Assembly (NCBI GenBank): GCA_054601695.1
Contig: BAAHQB010000093.1
Location: forward strand, 372,001-436,000
Length of the DNA: 64,000 bases
Origin: Amorphochlora amoebiformis
Taxonomy: Eukaryota > Cercozoa > Chlorarachniophyceae
Direction: 5' to 3'
Made by a program: the position numbers and the translations under genes. Below the pieces are notes generated by a model that was given only the letters and a program-made list of their open reading frames with translations, did not search any database and was not told the origin of the DNA. Shown here one piece after another: positions 63,997-64,000 of this stretch (positions are counted from its first letter, which is position 1; each line of letters opens with the position of its first letter).

Positions 63997-64000
63997 ATAT

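Overview
This window is the left end of a eukaryotic chromosome. It opens on CCCTAA telomere repeats and runs 64 kb inward through subtelomeric DNA. About two thirds is (TA)n/(TATG)n microsatellite, broken by about a dozen tracts of telomere-like repeat in both orientations, purine- or pyrimidine-rich tracts and five tandem satellites. The TTAGGG telomere, GT-AG introns and the gene set (CYRI, OTU protease, prolyl-4-hydroxylase-like enzyme, protist-type voltage-gated channels) suggest a free-living protist rather than a fungus, land plant or bacterium. I cannot place it more precisely.

Most long open frames here are microsatellite read-through: (Tyr-Ile)n, (Ser-Leu)n, (Gly-Leu)n. The real coding sequence is in the short unique islands, mostly 30-120 bp, that interrupt the repeats. 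Read as exons between an AG and a GT, neighbouring islands nearly always join in phase and give recognisable proteins.

Layout: telomere and a possible truncated minus-strand exon (1-240); gene A, plus strand, OTU-type cysteine protease in about 18 small exons (609-13192); satellites, isolated exons and a CTAG-rich non-coding block (11.2-19.8 kb); a weak minus-strand zinc-finger-like gene (20.2-21.5 kb); gene B, plus strand, highly charged protein with a Lys/Arg/Ser/His tail (21.8-29.9 kb); CTAG-rich block (29.9-30.95 kb); gene C, minus strand, 2-oxoglutarate/Fe(II) oxygenase of the prolyl-4-hydroxylase type (30952-37940), perhaps starting with the TPR exons at 38154-38997; gene CYRI, plus strand (39084-40561), the only compact gene; CTAG-rich block (40.6-43.0 kb); genes D and E, minus strand (42995-58017 and 60038 to beyond the window end), two six-TM voltage-gated channel units with different pores, possibly one two-repeat channel.

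The most unusual signal is what I call exon echoes: truncated copies of an exon edge lying in the adjoining repeat intron. Copies of the 5' edge usually lie upstream of the full exon and copies of the 3' edge downstream. In addition, telomere-repeat tracts form whole introns and often abut the splice site directly. All exon models come from reading by eye; no transcript or alignment was available.
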